From Phorcus lineatus (Eukaryota; Mollusca; Gastropoda; Trochida; Trochidae): DNA of 64,000 bases. Positions within the stretch are counted from its first letter, which is position 1. Each line of letters opens with the position of its first letter. Under the pieces are notes generated by a model. That model was given only the letters and a program-made list of their open reading frames with translations, ran no database searches and was not told the DNA's origin. A program made the position numbers and the translations under genes. Shown in pieces: positions 24,901 to 39,900 of the stretch. Location: the NCBI GenBank assembly GCA_921293015.1, contig OV121086.1:45153402-45217401 (forward strand), read 5' to 3'.

Positions 24901-27900
24901 GTATATAACAGAAATCTGAGATTTATTATTTGTACACAAATGTATGTTACAACTATCAATCACAGTGGCTTTGGCTGTTTTCATAGTTAAGTCCAGGAAC
25001 AACATGGAAACCTGAGATGTAGTTGGCCACCTACTGTGTGTTTATGGGCTCACCAGGGTCAACAAGGGCAGAGTTTGTGGTCTCCATTAAACTCAGCATT
25101 TATTTCTTAGTTTATACCTGTCCAGGCCGAGTCTGTACCTGTTAAGTTCAATAAGTTCCCTTTTTATTGAGTTGTTAGGTTGTGACCTTGTGAGAATGGA
25201 AAAGGAATAGACCATTTCATTGGATAAAATTTAATATTAATGTAAATTGTACAATAACATGGACGCTTTTGCTTTAATATTTGATGTATTTGAAATTGAA
25301 AAGTTAATTTAGTTAGATATATTTGTGTAACTTTTGACATATACTTTGATTTTTTAACAAACAGTTAAATGAGAAGTATCTTCGTATCAGGTACTGAATC
25401 TACCATGTTTGGTATGAAGTCACCTTTACATTTATCAGTTACAAATGTACTTCCTTTTCACTTAAACTGACTAAATTGAAAGAAATGTGAAAATATTTTT
25501 TTGAATCACAGAAAAAACAATTGACAAGTTATATCTGTCTTACATTAGTATTTCATTTCATCATGTGCCGCCTTAGGTTAATTATAGGGACACTGTGCTT
25601 AATTCGACTGACCTATAGCTAGGTATTTAATACTATTTATAAACTTTTGTGACAATTGAAAGAGATTTCCTGAATTACAAACAAAAAAGTTTCATAATCA
25701 TCACTTCTAATTTTTTCCTACCTTTTAACTTAATGAGACACATCTGTGATTAACTAACTGATTAATTAATCTGACCTGACTACCAGGTGTGTCAGGTAAC
25801 ATAATCAGCTTAATTATTAATAAAACAATGAAGAGGCTGTCAGTGGAAAGTAAGACTTATCCTACCTAAGTAATTTGTAGAAAGCAGATGTTCCTTTGTT
25901 ATTTATAGATCTGCACCGCATGTAGGTTCAGTATCACCTTTCACTCGAGCTTGTGGTAATTGTATCCTTGCAGTCTGTGGAATCATTGTATTCATATTAG
26001 GGGAAAGAGCTTCTCAAATCATTATGGTTTTAAAACTTAGGGGTTTTTTTTTTTGGGGGGGGGGGGGTTATTACGTGTATTTGGACTCAGTTTTGACTGA
26101 AAGTTTTAATTATTTGCACAGAACACTTTCTCTTGAATTCATATTTCAAAGTTGTGCATTTGCATTTGGAAATATCAATTATTAATGAAATATTAAATGT
26201 AAAAGTTGATATTTTTGCATTATTGTCATCATGGGGCATCTGGTATATCTGCATCATTGTTTGGTTTGACACTTGCTTTTTTTTGTTACTGGAAAATACA
26301 ATTTTTCATGTTTGAAATACTTGAAGTTATAGACATTAAGATTACAGTGTTTTTCACAAACACTTTCAAATCATGATATAACCAATATATGTAAATTGAA
26401 GACTATCATTGCAAGCTATTTCTGAAGACTTTTTAAAACTTGACTTTAGTACAGAAGACGAAAATAAAAAATGTAAAGGAGGTTTGCATTGTTTTTTACT
26501 GAAAAATACACTTATATGAGTAAAATGTATCATAGATCATTAACATGTTTTATGCGCTTATTTATTTCTCATGCATCATACTTATTCATATCACTTCTGA
26601 AGACATTTTAAAAATAGAATCAAGCGAGGAAACTCATTTCCGCATAAGAAGTCATCATTATGGTACATGTATTTGGATAACCTCTGTCCTTGAAAAGCAA
26701 CACCCTGCTGTCAGAGTCTAATGCTATATCAGTATCATGTTTTAATTCCTTTGATGTGAAAATTAAGGTTGAGTTGAGATATCTTTTCAGTAAGTTTCAA
26801 CCAGGAAATATATTTTAATACAGTCATTTCATTCAAATATACATGTCAATTTCAATATCAAATGAAAATTTGGAGATCAAAAGGAAATGAGGCATCCCAG
26901 CATATGTAGGTAATAACCTTTTATCAGTACCACATTTCCCATTTTGAGACGCATGGTCTGTTATGGAAACGATATTACTTTCACATTTGGGATGAAACGG
27001 ATCTTTAAATGTCAACAGGCTATAACCCAGGTCCTGATATGTGCATCATTGATGTAAGTTTACTGCTGCTTAGAATATACACTATCTCTTTTAAGTTTGC
27101 CTAATACCAGAATATTTCTAGATAGCCTGTTCTTAATTTGTTCTAATTTTGAATGTTTTCTTTGTCAGCAAGTTTTTATTCTGGTAAATTGATCTCTCAG
27201 AATCTGTCTGTATTAATTGATTTGAGAACTATGATTAAAGGATAAAGGGATACCCTTTGGTGTTTGGCAGTAATCTTGATAGCCTAATAAATATGTCTAT
27301 GAGACTTGTAAGCAGATGTAATGTCAGACACAGGGTTGGTAATTGATACAGGAAGGAGCCTATTGAGTAATTATGTTATTTAGGTAAATCAGGCTGTCTT
27401 TTGACCTTCATTTCTCTGCAAGGAAGTTCCAAATTAAATCATACAAGAATCTGGCTTTTCAGTTTGCCCTTTTTTGCAATTTTGTAGTATGTTTAAAGTA
27501 ATCTTTTTGATGAAAAAAGGTTGAAGCTGTTTCTCTGAGAAGAAAGATTAAATGATGATAATTGGCACCTGCTTAAGTCGCATATTTTCCTTCATTCAAG
27601 GATAGGTGTTTGTTACAGTGTTTTGCTTTGAGGAAATATGGTTTGAAAGTATTTCCCTAATTCTCATCATGCAGCCAGGCTGCACTTAATATTGCAACTT
27701 GTTGGGTTACCTTGTAGGCACGTGACCAGCATTCATATTGGTGCTAACAATTACACAAATAGACTATGTGTTATTTTCCACAAGGGCCAAACTTTCATGT
27801 AGATAATGGCGCCTGCATCAGCGACCTAATGAGGCTGAAGTAGCAATGTTATTTTTAGTGATCTTGATGAATAGCTTGTAACAGCAAAAAGCAAACAATG

Positions 27901-30900
27901 CTTCATCAAGTGCAGAGCTTTATTTGTGGTGTTGAATTCATGGTCTGGTGTGTGGTGGTTGTGGTAGTTGGTTTTGCTGTGTATACTTGTGTCACATATT
28001 GAGTTACGGTTAATAGTTAATACAAGTAGTTGTTTTCAGGAATATACAGTATCTTTCTGACTCGATTTTATGTATAATTGGCTATATTGAGATTTAAGTT
28101 ACAGTACTATTGTATCAGAACTAGTAATTGGTTATCTGGATTTGACAAAAACTCTGAAAATAGTAACTTGATATTTTGATAAGATTCTTTCATTTGTATG
28201 ACCTAAATGATAATTTTTTGATAGCAAGTGTTAATTTTCATTTGACATTTTAAAGACGGACATCATAGATGATTATTTAAAGCAGAGGTAAGATTGATTT
28301 GCAGATTATTAATTTCGTGCTCAAACATCTTATGTAGTGTACATTGTATGGCACATATAAAAACAGTAATAATGCTATTATGAATTATTGCTGTGTTGGC
28401 TGTATACGCCTGAAATCAATGAAAGTGAGTTGTTACTTCGGCTTCTTAGGTTCACCAATCGTTGGCAATTATTCATGTGATACTAACGTACATTTGGGTT
28501 TGCTGGAAATGGTTGCTATTGATTTTGAAAATATTATGTTCAACCTTTCAAACATGTTTAGTCATGTTTTGAAGAACTGTTCCTCAGAAGCTGGGGTACA
28601 TTATAACGAGTAATAAACAGTTATAAAATATTTTTTTGTATTTATGGAATGAGTGTAGCTGATCTTGCATTTTGGGCTGTCACAAGCATCAGGTGTAAGG
28701 ATTTCTTTAAACTATCCACCACAGTTTTATTCTATTCTGTATGTTGTGACTTTTGTTGGTGTTTGTGGCTGGGAAATCGATTTATTGATGTTTGTTTAGA
28801 AAGAAACCATTTTCAATGGCCACTTAACTTGAATCATAACTTGTTATTGATAGGTATTCATACATTAGTTGATTAAATATTGATGGTTATACATGCATCA
28901 ATATGGAAAGCTTAAATATACACTGTTTATGCTTTTAAGATTAAGGTCCCTTGAAACAACACTATGTCTTTGCTGAGAAAATGGTATTCTTCAGCCGAGC
29001 CGTGTGAAATAAGAATTAAAGAAATTGAAGGGAGGCTTTGCCAGTCTTCTCAACCATCCCACCTGCCACATTAAGAATGTGTCTTTGATGTTGACCTGGT
29101 TAGATTACTTGATTGTCCATGTTGTCAAACTGGCTAAACTCCTTACAGAGACACAGGGATGGGTCTGTATTGTCAGGGCGCCCATCATGTTGACAACAAC
29201 CATGTTGGGAGTGTGTAACTGCAAGGTCAACGGTCAAAGATCTTCCATACATGGAGAAATCTCTCTGTGCCAGACACAGGATTGTTGTACACATCCAGAA
29301 GTCCATTCAGTTTTTTACCACATTGGCAAGTCTGGAATACCTCAGCTCTTAATATCAGTATTAAGGGTTTCAGGTTGATCGACCTTCTCAGACACAAAAA
29401 AGGTTCTTTTAAAGTTAAGCTTAACATACAATCATGTTAAGAAGATATTGCAAATTCAAGACCATGTCGATCAGCTGTTAAAGTTATTAAAGGGATATAC
29501 TACCAATTTAGTTATGTCCGTAAAGGACATAATCTTGATTATCTACTGGCTAAGAAAAACCTTGTCATTGAAACCCAAACCGTCACATTTGATATGTACA
29601 TACGGTTCTGAGATGTCACTAACTAGGGTTAAAGATCACTAATGTCAAGATCAAGGGTCAAGAATCTACAGCATAAGGTTCTGAAAGCTTACCTAACTTG
29701 AGGTAGACCTGTTTGAGGTGACAGCAATCACTTTGCTTATGCAATGCTACGAGTATAGTTGACCAGGTTATCAAAGTCATTGTCTAGTCTGTACTGGATG
29801 ATAGCCAGTTGACCAGCGTGGCGCTGAATAACTTTAATATGATGAGGATAATGTTGATAATGTTTTAAGCAAAAAGGTAATTTTAAAGTTGCCTTTTGTT
29901 GAAAATGGAACAAAATTGTTAAATTATTTTCTAATATACAAATTGTATATCTGATAGAGATATCAAATTGTCTTTCAAGAAGTTTCAAATGTTTATTTTG
30001 GTGTTAAAGACAATACAAGAAATGAAAAACTGTCAGAATGTACTTTAAGATTTACAGAGTTGTCCTTCATATCATTCATTATTATTATCATTTATGTACA
30101 CAAGTTTGATTCTCGGAGTACATTTATTCATAAGGATAATTTACGATCAGAGATTCTAATATGCTACATTCTGCCCAAGACCATAAACAGTTGTTTTTTC
30201 CCAGGTGAAAGTTTTGACAACTCAGTTATCTCATCATAGTGTTTTGATTTCTTTCCATGCCTCTTTTTAGGCACCTATGTTTTGATATAAGGTAATGATT
30301 GTTGACAAAATGTCATGAAAAATAGAAAATGTTGTTGATGATACACATCAGTGTCAGTGTTATAGTTTCGCAGCTTCTGAGACTACAAAGAAAACACCGT
30401 CTGTTTGTACAGTGTTTATATACTGAAACAGGAGACAATATTACCTCCTGTACGGACTCTGAGATGTATTTCTAATGTTTAGCTTTATTTGTGTCCAAAA
30501 CCCCAGCAGCCCAACCTCGGAAGGCGAAATTATTTACGTCTTTGAAATTGTAGATCATAGAATGCAGAATTAGTATTCATATCGTTATGCTTTTGAGAAA
30601 ATTATTACTGAAAGAAAATCTGTTTTTCCCTTTAATAATCGGATATATAAATATTTTTTTTTGCTTTTGCATTGGGATTATTGGTTGCAGAATGTCTTCT
30701 TTACGGAGGAAACTTAGGTGGTTATATGCATTGTTTTTAAGTGAAGGAGCTGATAATACCTCTGCTTTAGAGTTTTAAAACTGTCAGGAAAAATACAAAT
30801 TTGAAAATATGTCAAGAATATTTTGCCAAAAAAGTTTGAGCGACTTGTGAAATAAGGATTACTGCAAGTATGAAGTGAATTTCATGTGATCATTTATTAC

Positions 30901-33900
30901 AAGAATTTTTTTTTGATACTCTGCCTCATGTGTTTACAATACAGTTAAGTCAGCATAATCTGTGAAGACATTACAGCCTTGCCTTCAGAATCTGAGATTA
31001 GTGGATACTTAGTGTCGGAACAAGCAAAACAAAGTGGAACAAAGCAGCTTTGTCACTGTGAAAAAGTTACGGTCTTTGTTTCAAAGTTTGCTGTTCCTTA
31101 TAAAGCTGTAACTAATACAGCTAGAGGCGATCTGAAGGTTTAGAAAATGTCCCAAAAAATTATTATACCGTTAATAGATGTTTCAGATGAGATTCTATTG
31201 AATGATTTTGATAACAAGCACATTGTTTTATTTGTTTTGAAAATATGCTTGAAAATGTCTGTCAGATTTACTCAAATCTTCTTTTGCTGTTTGAAGTATT
31301 TTAACACTAAATTTGTTTAACATTCTGTATGAGAAATTTTTCATGAATCACAACTAGCTCCTAATACATGCACCTGCAAGTCATTGGTTAAAATATTTCT
31401 TATGATTTATAGGCATTGCAGTATCTTAAGAATTGGAAAAGAAATGTTACCAATTGCAAGATAATCTTTTTAGAGCTATAAAAGTAGTCCTTATACAATA
31501 GTTCAAAGTTCATTAAGTTACGCAAATCAATTTTCATAACTCAAATGATTAAAAGGTGTTCACACTAAAATAGCCACATGCAGAGACAATTCATTCTGCA
31601 ACTATAGATAATCAGGTCGTTTATTATATCTTTGACTCTCTAAAGAAAATACTTATTTTAAAGAATTTGAAGAAATAAAAAAAAATTGCTACAGGGATTT
31701 TGAGTTGATAGCTCCCTTGTTTTGGCACAGATTGTATGCTTTCTGTTAACTGCATCAGCCATTATTATACATGTGTGCATTCTGTATTTTAAATGGCTCA
31801 GAAGAACTCAACATGCAGGAAAGGTATTTCAAGAATAGATATGCTAACGAATTGGACAGACAAATCATATCCCTATCCCTCCTTTATTGTCCAGGTGTGT
31901 GTGAAGCGTGTGACGCTTGCATAAATTACTTGAGTTGAAACATTGTTGACGGTAATATTGATTGCTGATTGGTACAAATGGGCATTAGGAGAGGGCTGTT
32001 GTGAATTATTAATGTTTGTCACTCAAGATTTCTGTCTATAATGGTATTTCTATCATTTCTAAAGGGACAATTTTTATCATTTCTAAAGGGACAATTTTTA
32101 TCATTTGAACTGAGTATTTGTTGATTATAAGGGTAATATTTTATATTTTATAAGGGAGAATTTTCTTATTAATTTTATCAAGTAAAAGCCTTGTAGAAAA
32201 CAATTTTTTTATTTCCAATTTCCTTATTCGCTATATGAAGACAAATTTGATTTAATTTAATTAACTTTTGGCCTTGAAAGAGGATTAATTTGTTGAAGCA
32301 TGAGTGAAATTAGTTTTTGTTAAGGTCATTAATGTCTCTAAACATCTATCTTGCTAGGTTTATGAAAAAATCCAAAAAGCCTTTGAGCATTTTAAGGCTT
32401 TTCAATTAAATTACGATCTCTTCTGGTTGAAGTGAGGCAAACATTCTACTTACATCCCGCTTAAAGGACTGAAAAAGATGTGTAAATATATCAGACGACA
32501 AGTTCCTTGCAGGGACTTACTAAATGTCAAGAGCAGGTTATTTTGAAGGTCACCTGGACCTCAAACTTTACAACCTTTAGAAATAAAAAAAATCATCAGG
32601 TATTTGCATCAATTTATGCTTTGGTTGTTGGTCTGTTACGCTTTGCTTCTTACCCCTTCATATATAGAGGACTTCTGTCTTTCCATTTATTGAAATAGAT
32701 TGGATATTTTTATACATCTAGAAATCATTCATTAATACAATTCCAAAATCGGGATTATATTTGGTTTCAACATATCCATTTAATGATTAAATGGATTGGT
32801 AAGCTAGCTATGAATAAATTGCCTAGAGATTACATTTTACAAATGGATCATTTATTTATTTTGCCAATTTCAGTTTGTCTCTTCTATAGGTTGCTCATTG
32901 CCAGCTACCTCAATCTTTAAGCAAGTTAATTGTCAGGCAAATTAAACTAAAAAAAACAAACAAACCATCTATACCTTTAAGTCCAATAATATTCTGTGAT
33001 AGCCTGTACTTAGCAAATCACAGATATTCACATTATTTGGAAGTTGAGAATTTTACTCAATGGACCCTAAAAAAGGTTTGGCACCGAATAATTCAACAAT
33101 TCATTATGATTGGTCAGTATAAGATCAAAGTAGGAAGTAGAAGGGAGGTAACTCAGGTTATTGATCCTTCATTTTGTTCCTCGTCATTGATCTCCCACTT
33201 GGTCTAAGCTGGGATAATTTAGGAACAAAGCTCCAGGATGATTTTCTGAACAAACCACTTGTCTGTGTGGCTAATCCTTTCAGACCTTAGCATAATGTTT
33301 AGCATAGAAGTAGTCCAGCCAATTAGGCAACCACCTTAACTTGCATCAGAAGAATAAAAGAAAAGTGGCTGTGCAACTCGTGATAATATAGATTTTCTAT
33401 TTGATGAAATAACTTGATGAAATAAACGTGATATTTGTCAAGAAAAGATATATGAAATGTAGCACATCTGGAAACAAAATCTGTGCTTCAGATTTCCAAA
33501 AGTTCTTAAAAAAACATATTTGCTTCTGTTTGTAATCTACCTGAAAAAAATCCAAACTTGTTTAGGTTTGACCATGCATCATAAAATGATGAAACTTATC
33601 GGATTTGTGAATGTATAGGTTGATCATTAAAGTTCCATTTAGAAATCATACAGTACGAGACACCCACGTACGATATCTTCTCCTTTTTACCTGTTATTGA
33701 GTGAATGTTTTGGATTAGGTGATGATTGTGATTTTAAAATTGTATGAAGAAACCATTTTATCTCTCAGGAGTTTTGTGATGACTGTACTGTAACAGTAAC
33801 ACTACATTTATTACTATAAGTACATAGATTCGCTGGTTGATTGATTATTGTCAGTCTCTAGGCAACAATCTCTTTGTGGCTATTTTCAGAATTCTGTAAT

Positions 33901-36900
33901 CCATTCTTTTTTTGAAGCACCTATTCATTAATAAGTGGGAAACTCTATTATGCTTGATGTTAATAACTCACCAGTCTTGTTTAAATGGTTTATGAAATTT
34001 TGTAAATAGAACATAATTTACTAATGTGCTTCATGAGCAAAAGGATTATTCTCTGGTTCCTCTGACTTCATGACTTCATAACAGAGATGAAATGTAATTA
34101 TATATACTGCAATAACTTTATGCTCTAGCAAGTTTTACAGCTGTTGTTTCACAAGAGAACTGTTCATGTTTGTACCAATATACTCTACAAGACTTCGTCC
34201 TGGCAGTTTTGACTACCAGATAATCACCTTCTAGCTGTTTGAGCACTGGTCTATCTGTGGATCTCGTCATGCTGCATAATGGCAAATAGTGCCTTTCCTC
34301 TGTTTGTTTGGAATATTTTTGAGGATCATGTTATATGATGTGTTTTCTGAAAGCAAGGTCAACTATTTATGATGATTTTTACAAATGTATGCTACTTTCA
34401 GAGTATATTATAAGGGCTAAGTGCTATGTCAAGGTATTTATTATTAGGTTCAATGTTATGGAAGCATACAGCATTTATGCCCGAAATCTTCAGCAGTTGA
34501 TCTAATGTTTCTTCTTTCGTTGGCATGAAATAACAAAGTTCTTATCATTCATTTGTTTTTAAGGAAAAGCTCTGAGCATAAACTGAGTTTGATGTGTAAA
34601 GTGGTTGTTTAGATATTGAACTACACTACTAAATCATGTTGAGTTGAAGAGGAGGAGAGAAAAAAGGATCCTTCAAGGTATAACACCAATCTTGCAGCAA
34701 GCACCTGCTCAGGTGTTATCACTTACATTACCTGTTACATGCCCTCAGGTGTTGATCTGTGTGTGCCGGCCTGATGCAGAAAGTTTTAGAAGATACGTTG
34801 GCAGCTTTATGTGTTTTCTGACGTGATTAGTACAAGTGTTCTCTTGAAGGCTTCTTGCAAACAAGGCAGGCCTGATGTGTTTTTGTTTAGATGAATTTGA
34901 TACAAGTTATTGAAAAAGAGAAATGCTTTGGCTTTGAATCATGAATTTGTTCTATATAGTAAAGTTTTGTTTTGTCTGCCCTGTCAACTGTACTTACCGT
35001 ATATTACCGTGTATAAGTCGACCGTGTGTATAAGTCGACCCCCTTCAGTGTTTCCGTTGTCCGGTAAATACCGGTCATAGTCCGATAAAAAATATGATTG
35101 TCCGGTATTTAAAAAACCTGTCGGACATGATGTCCGATTAAATATCAAGCTGTCGATCTCATTTCATAAACCTTTATTTGAAAAAAACACTTGTAACATC
35201 TAGTGATGCGATACCCCGATCGTATTTGTCTAGAAATCCCACTCGCTTCAGTAGCTTGAAATAGAAAGCAACGAAGTGCGCATGACATAATCATTCGAAT
35301 AACTGCAGCTGAATTTATTGATCTCAATTTCAATGTATGCGTGAAATGTATACGGAAATTATCGACTTATTCCGATCATTTACGAATGTAAACACGTTTT
35401 TTCGACAATGAAAAAGCAGACGAATTTTTCTTTCTACTTTGGTGGCAAAAACAGTCAATTAAACGAATGAAAGAGAATATCAGAAGATGACGCAGGTATT
35501 GTTATTACTAGCAAAAAAATCAGCAAATGAAACATTTATTAGCTACATTTATCTGACCGGTAAAAAATGTAAATGTCCGGTATTTTTCAAAGCCGTCGGA
35601 CATGATGACCGGCTGTCAAAAATGCCAGCGGAAACACTGCCCCTTTCTCAGGCCCCCAAATTGCTGTCAAAATCATATACCTCATTTATAAGTCGACCCC
35701 CCTAATAGCAGGTCGACAGGTCGGAGGCAGGTCGACATGAAACACGCGGCAAGTTGAGAGATTTAGTTACGGTAAGTTGATGTATCGGTAATTTTCAAAG
35801 TGAGTTGTAATACGTCAGTGTTTTGCAATACAGTAAGCATTTTCTTGATAAGAGATTGTTGTAATAAATATATTAATAATAAATATTAATAATAAAAAAT
35901 ACATACGTGTGTGCTGGTGTTTGTTCTTTTTAAAAAAAATAATTTTGTGTCATTTACTTCTCGGTACATGCGCAATGTTGCACCTAGAGTGCGTATTTGT
36001 GTAATTAGTAAATAACGCATCTATAATGAAATGTGGTGTAAAAAATAATAACTACTGGGCCACACCATGCGCAATAAACATTAAGTACGTATTTATATGC
36101 ATATAGTGCGTAGCATTCGGTTTCTAACTCAATGTTACGGTTTTCATAACGAAATTTGGAAATTCCCGTAACTATTTATAGCACATTACCAAGAACTCGT
36201 ACCCGTAAGTGACCTCAGACAAAAGGAAAGATTTAATTGGTTAATTCAGAATGCCCGTATGTGATTCTGTCGTAACCTCTCGCACTGCTTTTCTCGGAAA
36301 TTGCGGTGAATTGTTTAATTGTTACCTAGTAAATAAGGACAAACGCTATTTCCAAATCAATTACCGGTATTGTTAATTTGATACAATGCAGATCAAAGCT
36401 GTTATAATTACCGGATACGTTCGTCAATATATGTACTGAATGTAAATTAAAATTTACCAAGTTTACCAAGATTTAAAAAGATTTGAATATTACGCTTTTG
36501 TTTTGGCAAAACGTTAAAACATTGTATATATCAGGAGGCTCAATCTCATGTTTCACCGGTTCCTACGTGTATGAATGATCGTAGAATCTCATTGGTCCAC
36601 GTCATATGACTTGTTATGAAACACTCGCCATATTGATCGATAAGCATGTCGTAGTTGGAATCGTAACGGTCTGTCTATAAAATTGTCAATTAGAAATGTA
36701 TTATATATAAGATTATAATATTTTTTAGCTATAAATAGTACTAACAAACAGTAAAGTATGTAATAATTATTAAAGTAACTTAATTTCATTATTTTGACAA
36801 CGTGTTGATATCGTGGCTTCCGGTTTGCATCGTTACTGAATGTTTATAAAATTGTCGATTAGAAATGCACTTCAATAGATTCTAATATGCTTTAACTATT

Positions 36901-39900
36901 AATAGCAGTATATAACAAACAGTAAAGTATGTAATAATTATTAAAGTAACTTAATTTCATTATTTTGAAACGTATTGACATCGTGGCTCCCGGTTTGAAT
37001 CGTTACTGTACGTCCATAAAATTGTCGATTAAAATGTATTTCAATGGATTATAATATTTTTTAACTATTAATGGTAATATAAAACAAACAGTTAAGTATG
37101 TAATAATTATTAAAGTAATTTTATTCCATTATTTTGACAACGTTTTGACATCGTTGCTTCCGGTTTGCATCTCGTCTGTTCGTCTCCTTCGGCCGGCAGA
37201 TCGTCACTCGACCTCTGATTTTTTTGGTCTGAAACTGATACCTCATATATAAGTCGACCCCCCCCCTCCTTGACCCCACAATTTCTGGTATAAAAAACTC
37301 GACTTATACATGGTAATATACGGTAATTCTATTGTAACCAACATCCTCAGGTTATCAGATGCATTCAGGATAAAAAGATTGTTGCTGTTTCATCTACTGT
37401 CAAGTTACATGATAATTCTCGTTTCCATGATTTGATGGTCCGAAATATCTTCTAACTGGCAGTGATATATCAAAACCAAACAAAGTTTGATCTTGAATTA
37501 GATTAGTTTTGGAGGCAACTAAGTTATTATCTATGAAAGAGACAGTAGTTTTACTGTTATATTTCCCTTACATTTTTGAAAGAAGACATTTTCTTGAAAT
37601 TTGAAAGCACAAACTAGTGTGACATTTCAAAAAGGTACATGAATAGACATATTTGGTGTTTCTTCAAGACTGTTTTGTTCATAGATATTGTTCTTCTCAT
37701 ATGGAGAAATCAACCTGTGCATCACAAGTAGAAAAATGATAAAGTTTTGGCACTCGGTCAAAAGTCTTCAAAGTGAGGAAATGTTTCGTACAGTCATGTT
37801 GTCTGTTCCCTGTCTGCACTTACTAATTGTCTTATCCTGGCCTATGTAAATATTAATTGCTATTGTTGTTACAAGTTTCAAAGTATAAAAAAGTCTGCCA
37901 ATGCAATTATACAGTACAAGTATTTAAAGACCCATTTGGCACTCATACATTTTGATCAAATTGAGATAAAGATAGTTTTGCACTAACCCACTTTCCTCTC
38001 TTATTGTACAGAAATATACCATACCAATTCCATATTATATAGACCAATAATGAAATGACCTAATTGGCATCTATTCAGGTTTCTTCAAAAGATGAAACTG
38101 TATAGAATCAGGCTAAAGATCAGTCTTGCCAAGATAGACCTCAGATATCAGAATAATTAAATGAATGAATTTTAGTTAAAAACAATGGAAAGCACTATGG
38201 TATTCTTAGAAAGTGGAGGGAAAAGAACAAAGAATAGGGTACTATTAAGTCCGTCTCACCACAACACCGGGTTGTTCAAGATGAACCATCATTACCAGAG
38301 TCATTGGTAGATGCTGAACTGCGTTGAACTGTAGGCACACAGTTAATGCCATAGACTGTAAGAAATAGTATATCACACCAGCGCCCTTTCACAATCATCT
38401 TGTTGTTTGCCTTTAGTCTGTCTGCATCTCCTAATACACAGCTTCCACATCTCCTGCTTGCCCCTCTAATTGACTGATGCTGACCTATTGGGAGATGTAT
38501 GCCAAGTCAGGGTAGATCATCTCCATTAGAGCCAGACAGTAGCTGTAGACCCAAGATCAGACTCTGTGTGGAGTGTGACCTTTCATGTAGATGTGGCCTG
38601 AAGCATTGTCGAGCTTGACCAGTCGAATAATTGGTACATTTACAGCAGACTGCATTGCAGACTACTGAAACATTAGATTAACCTTTTCATGACACTCACT
38701 CTAGACTTACTGAATGAGGACCTTGACTGTATTATAGGCTCCTATTTATTACACAGTAAGGAAGCATGACTATAATGCACCTTTTATCTGTCTCGAAAAC
38801 TATTTTACTTGCAACGTTAAATTTTATGTAGAACAAACCTGTCAGGTCAAAAATTAAAATTAACATGGCAGTCAATTTATTGGTAAATGTCAACCTTGCA
38901 ATTATGATTAACTCAAGTGTCTTCGATATGAGACAAATATTTCTACAAATATCTATGAGAAATGTCTGATATGTAAGACTTTGAGTAAGTCTTCCCTCAT
39001 CAAACTGGTCAGTCTTTGACAGTTGCCCTTGTGCGTTTGTACTCCCTTGATATTTGGATGCGTGTTTGCTTAGAACAATCGTTGCAGGAGAAGTTTATTG
39101 GAAAATCAATGGTATAAAAGAAACTTTCGTCTTTGAGAGCATTGTTGCCTTTCATTCATTGCTGTTTCATGTCAGAAGACTTAGGTTTATCCTTTGAGGT
39201 GAGATAAGGTGAATTGGAGTTTAACCTTTAATACTATTTCCTAGATGTATTGTCATGGCTATCATCGGAAGAGGCACTGTTTTTCATAGAAGCAATGAAG
39301 GCCAATTGAATATGATTTTGCATAAGCCGTTGCTAGTTTTACAGTTTATTTACAAAGTAGCTTGAAATCATGTTGGTTGAATTAAAGATTTATTATAATC
39401 TTAGGAATATTCTTAGTGCATATTCCATTCTGGAAAAGGTTAAGAGCACACAATTTTCTAACAATCCAAATTTAGATATGACTACTTGTGTCCATAGAGT
39501 TTGTAAATCCAGCGCGTTGAAATCAATGAAGTTGATTTCCATGGAATGTCTTATGGCCTGAACATCTGGTACAGAGCAAACTGCCCAACTACAAACCAAA
39601 TTAAGGTGTTGTGCACACAATATTTTCAAATTCTCAGCCATACAATCAATCATGGTTATTTGGTTGGAATGTCTGATTAAATTGGTGGTAAATTCTCTGA
39701 TGAAGTGGTTCCCATTTCCATCTGATGTTACCTCAAGCAGACTAACTATTGGTACAATATTAGGCCATATACAATTACATTTGTTGTTTGTCTTTTACTT
39801 AAGATGTCACTGCTGCACTTTAAATCTTCAAGTTAAAATCTGGAATGTATATCAAGCAAGGACATATAGGTGTTAATTTCTCATCCAGGAGGGGAATCAG

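Larger units (their letters stand above)
34994..37326. mobile_element. 2.3 kb inverted-repeat DNA transposon, non-autonomous
   Basis: Left end ttaccgtatattaccgtgta then taagtcgac; right end is the inverse (gacttataca, tggtaatatacggtaa), about 27 bp with one or two mismatches. The motif tataagtcgaccccc recurs at 35026-35044, 35688-35702 and 37250-37266 as internal direct repeats. No ORF above 72 codons. I cannot fix a target duplication or superfamily. It contains a nested insertion and a 170-bp tandem array. Confidence 0.7.

Noticed and set aside
29025-29427. Overlapping ORFs of up to 117 codons on both strands in BICD intron 1
   Set aside because: Several frames are open at once on both strands because the stretch is GC-richer; no recognisable motif or splice structure.
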